A stretch of DNA of 64,000 nucleotides from Formicarius rufipectus (taxonomy: Eukaryota; Chordata; Aves; Passeriformes; Formicariidae): NCBI GenBank assembly GCA_013399695.1, contig VXAU01001354.1:1021786-1085785 (forward strand). The letters run 5' to 3'. Under the pieces are notes generated by a model. That model was given only the letters and a program-made list of their open reading frames with translations. It searched no databases and was not told the origin of the DNA. Made by a program: the position numbers and the translations under genes. Within the stretch, counting starts at the first letter, position 1. Each line of letters begins with the position of its first letter. This document shows, one piece after another, positions 36,461-48,130 of the stretch.

Positions 36461-37738
36461 ATTTGTATTGTCCTACTCTGTAAACAGTTCAAAACCCTGA
36501 CAGAGAAAAATGCAGCAACAGAGAGCTCTAGAGGCCCTATCCTGCATTGCACCAACTCCCTCATATATACAGTTTTCCATACACAGAATGCATGCCCCAT
36601 CACTTATTTGATGCCCAGAAAGCTTACAAACCACTTCAGCCGTAAGCCGCAATTATGAGAGATCCATCACTTTGTTCAGTTACTAGACCCAGGTTTGTTT
36701 AGTTCTTTGAAAATGAATGAGACAGAGAGGTTCTTTGCTTGCCTCTTTCTTTGCCAGATAGTGATTTTTGATTACAAGATCCTAGTTAATCTCTATAAAA
36801 TAAGAAAAGTGTCATTACTATAAATTCTGGACCAGTTCTGTAGTATTGCAATTTTCCTAAAATTTTAAGGAATCGCAAAACCCACAATACTTTTTCAGTT
36901 CAGGTGAGGAGCTGTGGTTGCAACTATACTTACCAAAATGCCTTTGAGGTAAGCTTGAAGTGGTTAGGAGGGAGAAAAACCCTTTCTAAGAGAGCCCAAT
37001 CTCATTAGTATATGTAATACAGGCATCATGTACCACTGAAGTTTATCTTTCCAAAGTACCGTTGAGCCATCTGACAAAAGGTAGGTGAGCAGCTTCTGAG
37101 AAGGAGCCACCTGTATCCCATCCATGCTCTAAGGATGAAAACTACCCTACTGTGGAGCTGACCATTGACCTGATTATCACGATATGCAGAACAAAAGCTA
37201 AAACACTACTGCTACCACCCAAGAGACCAAACTTGCTACACCACAAACACAGATCTGCTTCACAGGAATGGTTTTAACTCAGGTCCTGAAGTTTTGTCAT
37301 TGCTTATGAACCACAAGTTGCCTTTTTAATTGGAAGTCATCCCCAAGCAGCAGTATCCCAGCTCACTGACTGCCCCAGAGCACCTCTCTGGTATCACCCC
37401 AGTGTGTCTGGGAGTCTCTTTCCCTGTTATTCCTGAAGAAAAAGGGCTGTGGTCATGCCTGCCAGTTCCCAAAGCAGCACTTCCTCTTAGAGAGGGTCAA
37501 GATTTCTCAGGCACTCATGTGATGACAAGCAAAGCCAAAGGACAAGAGCTTAATTACAGAACACTGATTTGTTCAGTGCCCAGCATTTAAATCCATCCAT
37601 CTACAAGCCTCTCCTCCAAGCTGTTCAAATCATGTTCTTCCACAAAAACTTAGGTAAGAGTCCCACAGAAATCTTTTCTGAGGCACAAAATCGCTTTATT
37701 CCTAATTTTTACCTTACATAATAGAAGGGTATGTTCCC

Positions 37739-37801
37739 TAGCATCTGTCGGTTTTAACACAGTTTAACACAGTTTAACAGACATAGCATCTGTCAGTTTT
37801 A
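37739..37801 (+). repeat. short nested direct repeat
   Basis: TAGCATCTGTC-GTTTTA occurs at 37739-37756 (central G) and again at 37784-37801 (central A). Between them ACAGTTTAAC is repeated twice in tandem. The pattern looks like local replication slippage. Confidence 0.65.
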
Positions 37802-38800
37802 AAGTCCACAGTAAAATGAAACTACATTCACAGCCTTGAGGAGAAATAAAACCATAAGGATGCCACAAATAGGCCCCAACATAACCAAGAATGTTTGTCA
37901 TTCACATGTACAACACACTTGTAAAAATGGATCATCTGGGAGGAGAAGAATCTCAGAGGACCAAATTCTGGCCAACACCAAATCAATATCAGGTGTTGGA
38001 CTGCAAAAGCAAACTTGGCCAGATTCTCTGTTTAACTCACATATGTATGTATTACATTATCTTACAACCTTAATAACCTTCTAAGCTGCATTCTGGTTTA
38101 AATAAAAGACATTAGTATAGGTACGCTACTGCATACAAATCAGCGTAACAACTTCACAATGAGAATTATTTAAAATCTTATTGATTACATGAAGCAGATA
38201 CAGAAAGAAATAAAAACTGCTCACACATGTAGCCATCTGACCTAGACAGACTATGCAAAATATCATGTCTCTGCAACATCTCCCTTGCTTGTGGCAACTG
38301 AAAATAATGGATCCATGTCTTTAAGTAACTAGACTCTCCTCAACCCTCCACCACCAGTGTCGAGGTAGTTTTACCAGCCTTCTTCTACTCTGAGGTCAGC
38401 TTCTAAGAGTTAGGTGGATTTTTTCCCTCCCCAGCTTTAACCATCCCTTTTCTGCAAATCCTCTTTTTCACTTCTTCCCCTCCAGAACAGCTACTGGCAA
38501 TCTCCTTCAGAGGCTGCATCTTCCTCTTAAACCTTTCCTGCGTTTCTTTCTATTGAACACTCTCAGATGGTTAGCCCCAAAATTCAGAAATGATGGGTCC
38601 GACTAAAATACTATGGAACACCAACTACACAAAGCTAAACAGGTATAATTTGGGGATATTTCCTGCTTGCTCTTAACATGTGTGCAAGACCTTTATTGCA
38701 CTGAAACTCTCACACCTTTCAGTGAGTACAGAGGTCTAGGCTACTGATGTAGTTCCCTCAGCAGAAGCCCTCACGGGGAAATCAGACCCCTTTGGGATTG

Positions 38801-39692
38801 ATCATAGAATAACAATGTCCTGGGTTAGAAGGGATCTTAAACATCATCCAGGTCCAACCCCTCTGCCATGGGCAGACATATCTTTCACTAGACCAGGTTG
38901 CTCAGAGCTCCATTCAACCACAGCTTCTCTAGGCAACTTCCCAGTGCCTTACCACCCTTATAGTAAAGAATTTCTTCCTAATATGTGATATAAACCTCAT
39001 CTTTTTCAGGTGAAGCCTTTCCCCCTTGTCCTGTCACTTACTACATGGCCTTGTAAATAATTTCTCTCCATCTGTCTTGTAGGCTCTCTCTTTAGGAAGA
39101 ATGCAATTAAGTAAGCCTTCCCTAGCAGAATAACCCCAATTCTCTCAGCCTTTCCTCATAGGAGAGCTCCCCCATCCCTCTAATCATTTTAGTGGACTTC
39201 CTCTGGACTTGCTCCAAGAGGCTGATGTCCTTCCTGTGCTGGGGACCCCAGAACTGGACGCAGTGCTCCAGGTGAAGTCTCAAGAGCAGAGGAGCAGAAT
39301 TGGCTTCCTGAGCCTGCTGGCCATGCAGGTTTTGATGCAGTCCAGGACATGACTGGCTCTCTGGGCTGTAAGCACACATTGCCAGCTCATGTCCAGCTTC
39401 TCATCCACCAGCACTCCTAAGTCCTTCTCAGCAGGAATGATCTGAATCTGTTCATCTACCAGCCTGTATTGATACCAGCCATTGTCCTAATCCAAGCACA
39501 GCACCTTGCACTTGCTCTTGTTAAACCGAATGAAATTCCCATGGCCCCACTTGTCGAGTTTGTCCAGGTCCCTCTGGATGGCATCCTGCCCTTCAGGTGT
39601 GTCAACAGCACCACTCAGCTTGGTGTCACCTGCAGATTTGCTGAGGGTACTCTCCATCCCTTCATGTATATCAACAGCAAAGACAGCACCTA
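38801..39692 (-). mobile_element. CR1 LINE fragment, 3' portion
   Basis: About 0.9 kb of CR1 in minus orientation. The 3' end lies at 38801, where ATCATAGAAT is the complement of the ATTCTATGAT octamer type that closes CR1 elements, followed by the GGTCCAACCCC and AGACCAGGTTGCTCAGAGC phrases of the CR1 3' region. Upstream, the translated minus strand matches CR1 ORF2: VDTPEG-AIQRDLDKL, FNKSKCKVL, then EHCVQFWGPQHRKD and SYEERLRELGLF. The element is 5'-truncated near 39692, with an approximate boundary. Only one terminal octamer unit is visible, and no target-site duplication was found, which is normal for CR1. Confidence 0.92.
39110..39692 (-). pseudogene. CR1 ORF2 reverse transcriptase remnant
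   Basis: Coding remnant of the CR1 polymerase. The catalytic FADD motif should stand at 39625-39636 but reads SAGD, so both key positions are damaged. The segment with the FADD site and the segment with EHCVQFWGPQ lie in different frames, so at least one frameshift separates them. A stop follows the RELGLF block near 39122, where intact copies continue. The copy is therefore inactive. Plus-strand open frames at 39469-39865 are antisense shadows of this remnant and its flank. Confidence 0.85.
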
Positions 39693-40213
39693 TGCACAGT
39701 AAGAGAGAGTTTCCAAGTCATACCAGAGCCTTCAGTGTTGGCCCATCATTAGATGAAAACAGCTTTGAACTGGGCAAAACTCAAACTGGTAATCTGCCCA
39801 TGAAAGACTCCACAGCTTGCTTAGCTAGGAACCAAGACAAAGCACTGCAAGTGAAATTCCAATGACCTCCTGTCCCTCTGCCAGAGCTCACAGGGACAGA
39901 GGGAGAACAGCTTTTCTGGCATGTGAATCTTCACAGCTTTTCAAGGCTTCCTGCAATTGTCAACGCTGAACCTCACAGGCTTTCCTAGTCATTTCTACAG
40001 AAGAAGAGAGGATTGTTCTGATCCAAAGAACAATACTGCTGGCCAATGGTCAATTATATTTTTGGATGAAGGAACCTCCTGGCTGATCTATTATCCATTT
40101 GTCATGTTAAAAGGGTTGTTCAATGCCATGTCCATATGTTCAAACAAGGTGTGCATTGTGAGGGTTGGTTTAGTCCCAAATATTCAATGCCAAAAAAGCT
40201 AGAGGGGAGAAAA

Positions 40214-40275
40214 GGGGGGGGGGGGGGGCCACACACAAAAAAAATAAAAAAAAAAAAAGAATAAAAAAAGAAAGA
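40214..40275 (+). repeat. poly(G) run joined to an A-rich tract
   Basis: Fifteen consecutive G (40214-40228), then CCACACAC, then about 45 bases dominated by A. Long pure G runs are uncommon and often mark sequencing or assembly trouble as well as real slippage-prone DNA. Confidence 0.85.
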
Positions 40276-43117
40276 ACACATTCCAGCAAATGAGCTGTTA
40301 AAAAGGTCAGTAATGATCAGCATGAAAGTTGTAAGGAGTGCTGTCTCAACATTTAAGCACCAGAAAATTATTCACACGAGTAATTGCATGTGAAGCAACT
40401 TAACTTTATTCTAGTTAAGAAAGAAAAAAAAAAAAGAGAAAAAAAAAAAAACAGACAAAGAAAACTCAAAAGGGCAAGCCTTAATTCAGTCTGATATTCG
40501 GGAAAATACTCCTTACAAAGATTAGTCTCTGTAGTCATAAAAAAATGCAGAGAAATAGTTGTGTGTATATATACATATATGATTATCTTAAGTAGAAGTA
40601 ATTTATGTCTAACTTTTCATTCTGAAATTAAAGGAAAATCCAAGTATTCAGTTGCTTATGAAACATAGTAAGAAATCTCATGGTCAAACAAAAAAAGAAT
40701 AGGTTTTTTGCTCAAAATGCACCAAGAGAAAAAACAACAGCTTTCTGGATAAGTAATAATCAACAGCAGACTGCAATGCCATTATGCTTTACAGAGGACT
40801 GAATAGAATATGTGAAAAGATTAGAACAAAAAATAAACTATAAAAACCCAGCTACCAGGCAGAAGAATGAGAAAGACATGGCTCGGCATTCTACAAAAAT
40901 GATTTGAAAAAATCTATTACTTTGGCAAATAGGAAAACGAAATAGAAAAGACGTAATAAGAGCAAGTTATTTTTCTTTGCCATTTTATTTGACAGTAATA
41001 ATATCTAAGGTCATCTCTCATATAAACTTACCCTAAGTGGAAACATTTTACTTCTCTTATGTTGCGATTGGACAGTAAAGTCATTTTAATTTGTTCATGT
41101 GGTGGTGTTCTTTATCTTGTATGGTTCCTCACAAGGTAACACATTTTATAATCGGAGGGGGAAAAAATAGATTTGTATAGTACCAATGAGGGTTATAGGC
41201 AGCAAAGACAGTTTTAGTGGCTTATAAAAACTGAAACAGGAAGATGGCCACAAAAGACTAAGAAACTCTGCCAGTGAGTTCATATTATTCACAAGAATAC
41301 AAAACTCTCAGGATACTAATTTCAAATCTGCATCTCTATCCTTACTGTATTATCTCTTTGTCAAGGCTTATGAACAATGTTTCCATCTCTCAAAACTCTT
41401 AGGTTCCCACAAGGACTTGGACTATTACTCAAAAGTTTCCACTAGCCTTCAAATAAAAATCAGATAGCAGGGTGTTTTTACAAAGGGAGTAAAGGGTGCC
41501 CTCACAAGAGTCTTTTGACATACATAATTGTGCATGTATACTTATACATACAAAAAATTAACTTGAAAGCATTTCTTACAAAAAAAAAAAAAAAAAACCA
41601 GAAAGAGAAGGAAAAACAGCCTGAAATATTTTGAAGGGTAGGTGCTATGTAGTTCGGAATTTACGGTACCCATTATCTATGTTCAAAAATGATAATGTTA
41701 AAAACATTCAAACAATCACTCTAAAAGTTTGAGTGCAATTACAAAATACAACATTCCTGCAGCTTCTAATGTTTTCCTTTCTCTTTTTTGTAATGTATTG
41801 AGAATGACACTAATAATGTCAATAACATTCATGCATAAGTCTCACACAATATTTGTCATTTTCTGTACCATGTCAAGAGCAAGAATGAAGGTGCTAATCT
41901 CTGGCAGAAGTGCTTTCAGCCAAAATTCAGATCAAAATGCTAGCACTTATAATGAAGCACCACCATTAGAATGAAAACAAGCCTAGGTAATTGTTATGAG
42001 AATAAGTAGGGTAAGACTGTATTTAATGTCCCCCTTCATTACAAATCCACTTGGCATCCATTCTAATTACTAGCTTATTCTCAAAAAAAAAAAAAAAAAC
42101 CCAAAATAATTATTTGATGTGTTGGTGGATGTCATATGTGCCTTGTACATTTACAGCACCTCCACTGTAATTCCACATTAATTATATTTCACATTATGTA
42201 CTGCATAATGCTGCAATATTAAATGTTCCAATTTTGTAAATGAGAATATTAAGCTCACTTTTGTCTATTCTAATCCCATTTTACCCTTTTTCCACTTCAG
42301 TATCAGAACTCTTCTGTTCTATTACCAAATTCATAAACACCTGAAACACAACTCTTTCACACAGAAGAGCTAAACCTTTGACAATGAAAGGAAAAGGAAA
42401 CCCTATTTTTCATCAATTCCATATCACTTTAATATATTTTCCTGCTTTTGCTTTCTTACTAGGATCATAAAATACAAGGTGAGAGAAAAAAATTGGTGTA
42501 CTAGACTCCAGTCATCATAGGTATAGAAATAATAGGCTACTGGTCAATGATTTTAAGAAATGTGCCACTTCAATTATACCCTGATCTCTTCTCACTCAAT
42601 TTGACATTTGCTCAGAGATGACTACTGTTTATTTTCCTATAGCTGTGTTTCTCACAGGAACATAGGATAAAAGGAAAAGGTTTAAAAAAAGAAGACAGAG
42701 GTTTTTCATCTTTTATTGAGTAATAGCTATCCCTGCTAATGTGAACTTGATTACTAGTATAGAATAAGGAAATTAAAAAAAGAATCATGCAATGGAAGAT
42801 ACACATATTTGTGGAAAAAATATTGTAAAACATCAGGAGGCTTTTTACACTTTCTCTGATGCCTCATCATTGACAGACTTTATAGATGTCAGGTCCTTCT
42901 GTAGGAATTTCTGTTGCTTGACTTCATTTCACCAGTATACCAGCTGACCTTTCTAGAGATTCTCTGCATGTGTGAAGCCTTAGGTTCTTAGTTTGGACAG
43001 AAAGGATGAAAATCCAATTGCATTCTTCAAATAATTTACTAAGCAGTCCTTCTATCAAATTTTTAAGTCAAATGTAGCACTTCTCAGAGACTAAAAACCC
43101 CATGAATAAACAGGAAA

Positions 43118-43138
43118 GAAAAAAAAAGGGGGGGGGAA
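43118..43138 (+). repeat. A run followed directly by a G run
   Basis: A tract of A passes straight into eight or more G. It is short simple sequence; its purine strand asymmetry matches the 40.2 kb tract. Confidence 0.7.
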
Positions 43139-46100
43139 ATAAGAAAGCATGAACAAAACAGGAACTTTAAGACCCAGATTCCTTTGGTCCACAAAGTCAT
43201 TCTTGTCCATCTTTGCTAACCTTATGAGCTAGACTCTCCAGAAGCTTTCTAGCAAATAAGATAGGGAGGTTAATCCCACCTGTTTGCTGACAAATACTCC
43301 CAGAATAGCCATATGGTTGAAGAGGACTGTACAAGTCTTTAGCTTAAGAAAAGTTTTGGGAATATCAAACCAATTATTTCTGTACCTGCGAGCAGATGTT
43401 ACTGTATCTGACTTAATACAGTTTTAGAGTAGAATCTCATGAGATGTTACTTGACTCTCTGGGAAGGCTGCCCAGACCGGACCAGACCTCATCTTCATGA
43501 TTGGAAGTGGGAAAACCCACATTCCTATATGGAACTGGTTGTATTCAGTCACTGGTAGTTGTGTCCACACCAGGAAATCAAAGGATATGACAACTCACAG
43601 GAGTGAGCCCCCTATGGGCATTTAGGTAGAGAGGGTCTAGATAGGAGTGCTGCAGTCTTTACTCAAGAGCTCAGCTAATTTTCCTATTTCCCTTCAAGAA
43701 AAACAGGGCCTTTCTGTATTGTCTCAATATTCACATAAGCAACCAAAGTCTTCATCCAGTTTCCATGGGCTTGGAACCTTATGAGTAAGTGCTGGAATCT
43801 TAAGAGACTGCTTGGGAGGGGAGGTCTTGATTTTCCAAGTTCAAGTATTTGAGACCCTTTAAGGTAAATTCCATTGACCAAGCAGAACACAAAGATACAA
43901 AATCCTTTCCCCATTTTGAGCCTTTAAAATCAACTAGGTAAAGTAATATGCCAGAGGAAACTAGAAAATAAAACTGTGGATGAGGAGTGGAAAAGAAAGA
44001 AGAGATGAAAGAAGAGAACATTCCAGTTGAAGTTTAAGACAGTTTCATGTACTTTGTTCATTTTTGCTTTTCTAAGGAGACAAGAAGCCCATATAGCAAG
44101 CTTCTGCAGAGCTAGGCATGTGCAGTTATGTCCTGAATTGAGAAGCAATAGATGCCTAAGCCAAAGTAACACCTTTGTAAGCCATATTTTCATTGAGTAG
44201 TAATTTAGCCATGTAATTTTTCATCTGGAAGAAACTAGCAGGAAGGAATATATTCCCAGTTTGTATACAAACACAGACTCCACAATAGTCTAACACACAT
44301 GCTGGTCCAAGTGTGAACCAGTGCTACTAACACTGGAAATAAATTGGGAGTATCTTTGGGGAAAAAACCCAGAAGAGATACTGCATGCATAACAGCTGTT
44401 TAACAGAAATTTTCTAGAGGTACTCCAGCTGTAATTGGTAGTATATTCCTTATAAACCTTAGAAAGTACTAAAAAGTTAAACCTTGAGGCTCCCATACAA
44501 ACAAAAAAAGAAATAAAAACCAGGTAGATGCTTGTAGTTTCCATGTCATTTTCACAATACTGCTACTGTTAGTTACATCATTCCTGGGCATATTGATGTT
44601 ACCATATACTTAAACATAGGGCTTCAGTAGAAGAGTTATGTTTCTGAAACTTTATCATGCACCTATAGAAGTTTCATGTTGAATTATTTGATTTTAGTGT
44701 GATTATAGTATGTCCATTGCATATTTTTAACAGCATAACAGGGCTTGAGACTAGGGACAGTGCTGGCATTCCCTGTCCAACACTTCAGAATTAGTCAGCT
44801 AACCTTCAGCCAAGTATCTCTGCACACAGGAACACTCCAGTTCTGAGGCTGAGACTTAGTCAAAAAAAAAAAACACCACCGAACAAAAAAAACACTTCTG
44901 CAGCCTTTATTCAAAGGACTACAAGAATCAGCATGCCACACACACGGCAAAAACTTGTTATGCATGGATCAGTCGCTGCATCAATAAAAATTTATTCAAT
45001 ATTTTCCCTTTACAGTCAGAATTTCTTATGCCATTTCAGAAACCTTGACCATGTCCTGTACCCATACCAAGCTTCTGAGCACAGTAGCCTAGCCTACACT
45101 TTGTGTGTGCAGTCTCAAGGGTATCCTGTGAAGGTCTAATGAATCTCCTCATCACTGCTCTCACTAAGCCAAAAATTAGATGCTGTAGTAGCCAAGATCT
45201 TTACTGCAGCCAAAGGTCATACATAAATTAATAATACAAAAGACCAGTGCTCCATGGAGACAGTGCTTTTGAAAGTAGGCTTGGGATACTGCAAAGGGAT
45301 ACTATATCACTATCAGCCCAATTCAAATCTACTTGACTATTCAGTTTGTTTTTATATTGGTACTCTTGTTAAGTAGCTAAAACCAAAAAAATAACAAATG
45401 GAATAGAAATTGCAAAAATCTTATGGCAGTTTACGCTTCTTAGTCACTTGCATGTAATCAAATTTGTCTTGTCAAAATTTGTCACTAAGTATTTGCAATA
45501 AAACTTCTGGTTATTATAATCTTTGTCCTCTATTATCCTAAATAGCATTTTCAGAGGTGCTGCCCCAAGGAGCTGTACAAGTGCTGACATTTAAAAATCA
45601 GTCATTTGATATTTAGAATTACTTAGAAGTACCCTAACAGCAGCTCAGAATAAAGGTTGTGTATGCATAGGTGTGAATGCATGTGAGTGCATAGCCTTTC
45701 TTCATGACATCTCTATCCTAGTTTTTTCTCTGAGCCACAATATTTTTGGTACTTGAAGCCCTATAATAGCAAGTTCACATTCAAGATTTAACCTATGTCA
45801 GTGAAAAAAAGGTTAATTGCTTGCAAGTTACATTATCTGCTGGTTGTTCAACTTCATTTGCTACACATGCTGATATGTGAATGCCCAGACTGCAGGACAG
45901 TCCACTGCAACACCTTCTGGACTTCACAGAGCCTGTTTGGACATTGTGTTAATTCACCTGAAACTGGTCAGTTCTGGACTTCTATTCTTTTTAGTATATG
46001 TCAAAAGTAGTTTTTAAATAATGTTCAAGTCATGGGGTGATTTACAAAACAGAAAAGCACAGTTACGCCCAGTGTACGGATCATACATTCAAGCCTCACA

Positions 46101-46463
46101 TATACATGACCTGTGCAATAGAACCAAGTAGATCAATACTAAAAGCGGAAGAGAACTTTCTCTGTTTGACTAGTGTGATAGTCAACAAATTACCTTGCCA
46201 CTTTTGAGTTGCTTCAAGGTTTCCAATTGTCACTTCTTCTTAGTATCCCAGTTTAAAACACCTATTTTAAATGCATTTTATGAAAGCATAAATAACATTA
46301 ACATGAAATTAAAAGAGAGCTTTTTAATCTGAGAACGGAAAGAGCAATACATGAATTATTACTTAAAATTTTTTTCCAGACAAAAGGCAGAGAAAACTGT
46401 CTAGCATCCTATTAAGCCTTCTCTTACTGGAAATTTGCCAATTAAGACTTCCCTTCCTTGAAT

Positions 46464-46488
46464 TAAGGTTCTTTTAAGGTTCTTTTAA
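46464..46488 (+). repeat. 11-bp tandem duplication
   Basis: AAGGTTCTTTT occurs twice in tandem followed by AAG. It is a small slippage event. Confidence 0.7.
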
Positions 46489-47310
46489 GAGCCAACTGAA
46501 TTAGCACAAGGTCTCCAATTGGGATGTCAATTTATGGTGCCAGTTAAACGCTGAGTTAGTCTTGTTTCTCAGCTTTAAAGAAAATGGAAAGAACTGGAAC
46601 AGTAATGTTAACTTCATATTATAGGAGATAAAGTGAATTATACTCACATTTGCTGTTCAGTTCATAGACCAAAGCACATCTTTTTTTGAAGTCAGAGCCA
46701 TTTTAGATCAATTGCAGGACATTGCCTAATATTGTCATCACATTTTTCTCTCTGCTGTATTCTGAAAGCCAAATCAATCACAGAAAGCACGTTCACAGGT
46801 AGCATCCACATTTTAAAAAGAGCATAAGTCATCCCATGATGAGCTACTGGATGTCACTGCTGGACTACTTTTGGTGCCCAGATGACTTAGGCCAAAGCTA
46901 GTTGGTTTGGGCTGCAGTTATATTGCCACACTGCAGACATATCTAAGTGGTCTTTCCTTGTTTAGCCTCAGGCACTGCTATGGTGGCCATAGCAGAATAC
47001 ACAAAAGTACAGTTGTTTTAAACTAAATTACAATCACAGATCCTTTATCAGGCCAACAAAGAACCCAGAAAGGAAACAGAGTTGTAACCTAGCTGGTCTT
47101 TATAGAAATACAGATCAAGATTTAATGAACTAATTATTAAAAAGAGAAGAACAATAACTTCTGTAATTTTTATCTGTTCCTTTAATAACCATTTCCACTG
47201 ATTATTCCAAGCCTGAGCTTTTTTCTCACTATTCATGTGATCAAACATAAAATAAAACCTTCAGAAAAACAATGCAATGGAACTGTTCAGCGAATACAGA
47301 CATTTCCAAA

Positions 47311-47336
47311 ATAACAAAAAAAAAAAAANCAAAAAG
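47311..47336. repeat. poly(A) tract containing an ambiguous base
   Basis: A run of A interrupted by one N at 47329, so the base or the length there is unresolved. The minus-strand frame across it carries an X for that reason and is not coding. Confidence 0.8.
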
Positions 47337-48092
47337 AACCTGATCCCTGTCCCTACTGTGAGCTAATTTATCATGCTCTATATAGTAAGAAACACTTAGA
47401 AAAGTGGAAAACACTTTTAAAGGACTATTGTTGCAATCCCAATTGAAGCAAAACATTCCAAGAGGAAACATTTCCTGCTGTCATCATACACCTTTTTCAG
47501 CAATCTAAAAGTGAAGCTATTAAGAATGAGAACAGTGTCACTTCCCCATTGCTGTCCCCTTGATTCATGTGTCTAGATGACTAATGATAAATAAATCCAC
47601 CTATTTAAAACTGTCTCTTACACAACTATGAACAAATTACATTACCATATGATGGAAACTTCAGCATTCCAGAGAGACCAAAAATTTATTCCCAGTGTCC
47701 CATTTATTTTGCAAATCTCTGCACTAAAACTCTGCAGCATTCCCTCAGATTCCTGCAGCACTCATTTTTCTGCTGTGCTTCAGTGAACACTTCACTAGCT
47801 GCACCTGTCTCCATCAGAATGAAATGAACAGGGAGAAAACTTCCAAATCATCAAAATGCAAAATTAATTTCTCACACTCCTCCTTTTTCTTTAGATCTAC
47901 TGTCTCAGGTGCTTGCAGAAATCATTATATGATCATCCAACTACAGTAGTTAGGAGATGTGATGAAGCTGCAGTCACTGTAGAAGGAAGAGCTTGAGCAG
48001 CTTCTCTCAGCTTCGACTTTTTTCCTCATCATATCCCTGCTCTTTTCCCTCATGCTAGAATATAAACACCATATTTTATAGATTCCTTTGTT

Positions 48093-48130
48093 TAAAAAGA
48101 AAAAAAAGAAAGAAAGAAAAGAAAAAATAA
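48093..48130. repeat. (GAAA)n-like microsatellite
   Basis: Imperfect GAAA/AAAG units over about 35 bases between A runs. Confidence 0.8.

Larger units (their letters stand above)
31858..38800. other. unannotated non-coding DNA
   Basis: About 6.9 kb without a gene I can support. A 138-codon minus-strand frame at 33535-33951 is hydrophobic and faintly recalls the TM2-TM3 region of bitter taste receptors (see findings); it is not called. A more G+C-rich patch at about 35115-35350 has overlapping short frames but no recognisable product. A C/A-rich tract lies at 36398-36460. A short nested direct repeat lies at 37739-37801. Stretches near 33000-33180 have the AT-rich, homeodomain-site-like texture often seen in conserved enhancers, but that is impression only. 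Confidence 0.55.

Noticed and set aside
39469..39865. 77- and 119-codon plus-strand open frames
   Set aside because: They lie antisense to the CR1 ORF2 remnant and its flank. Minus-strand CR1 motifs explain the openness.
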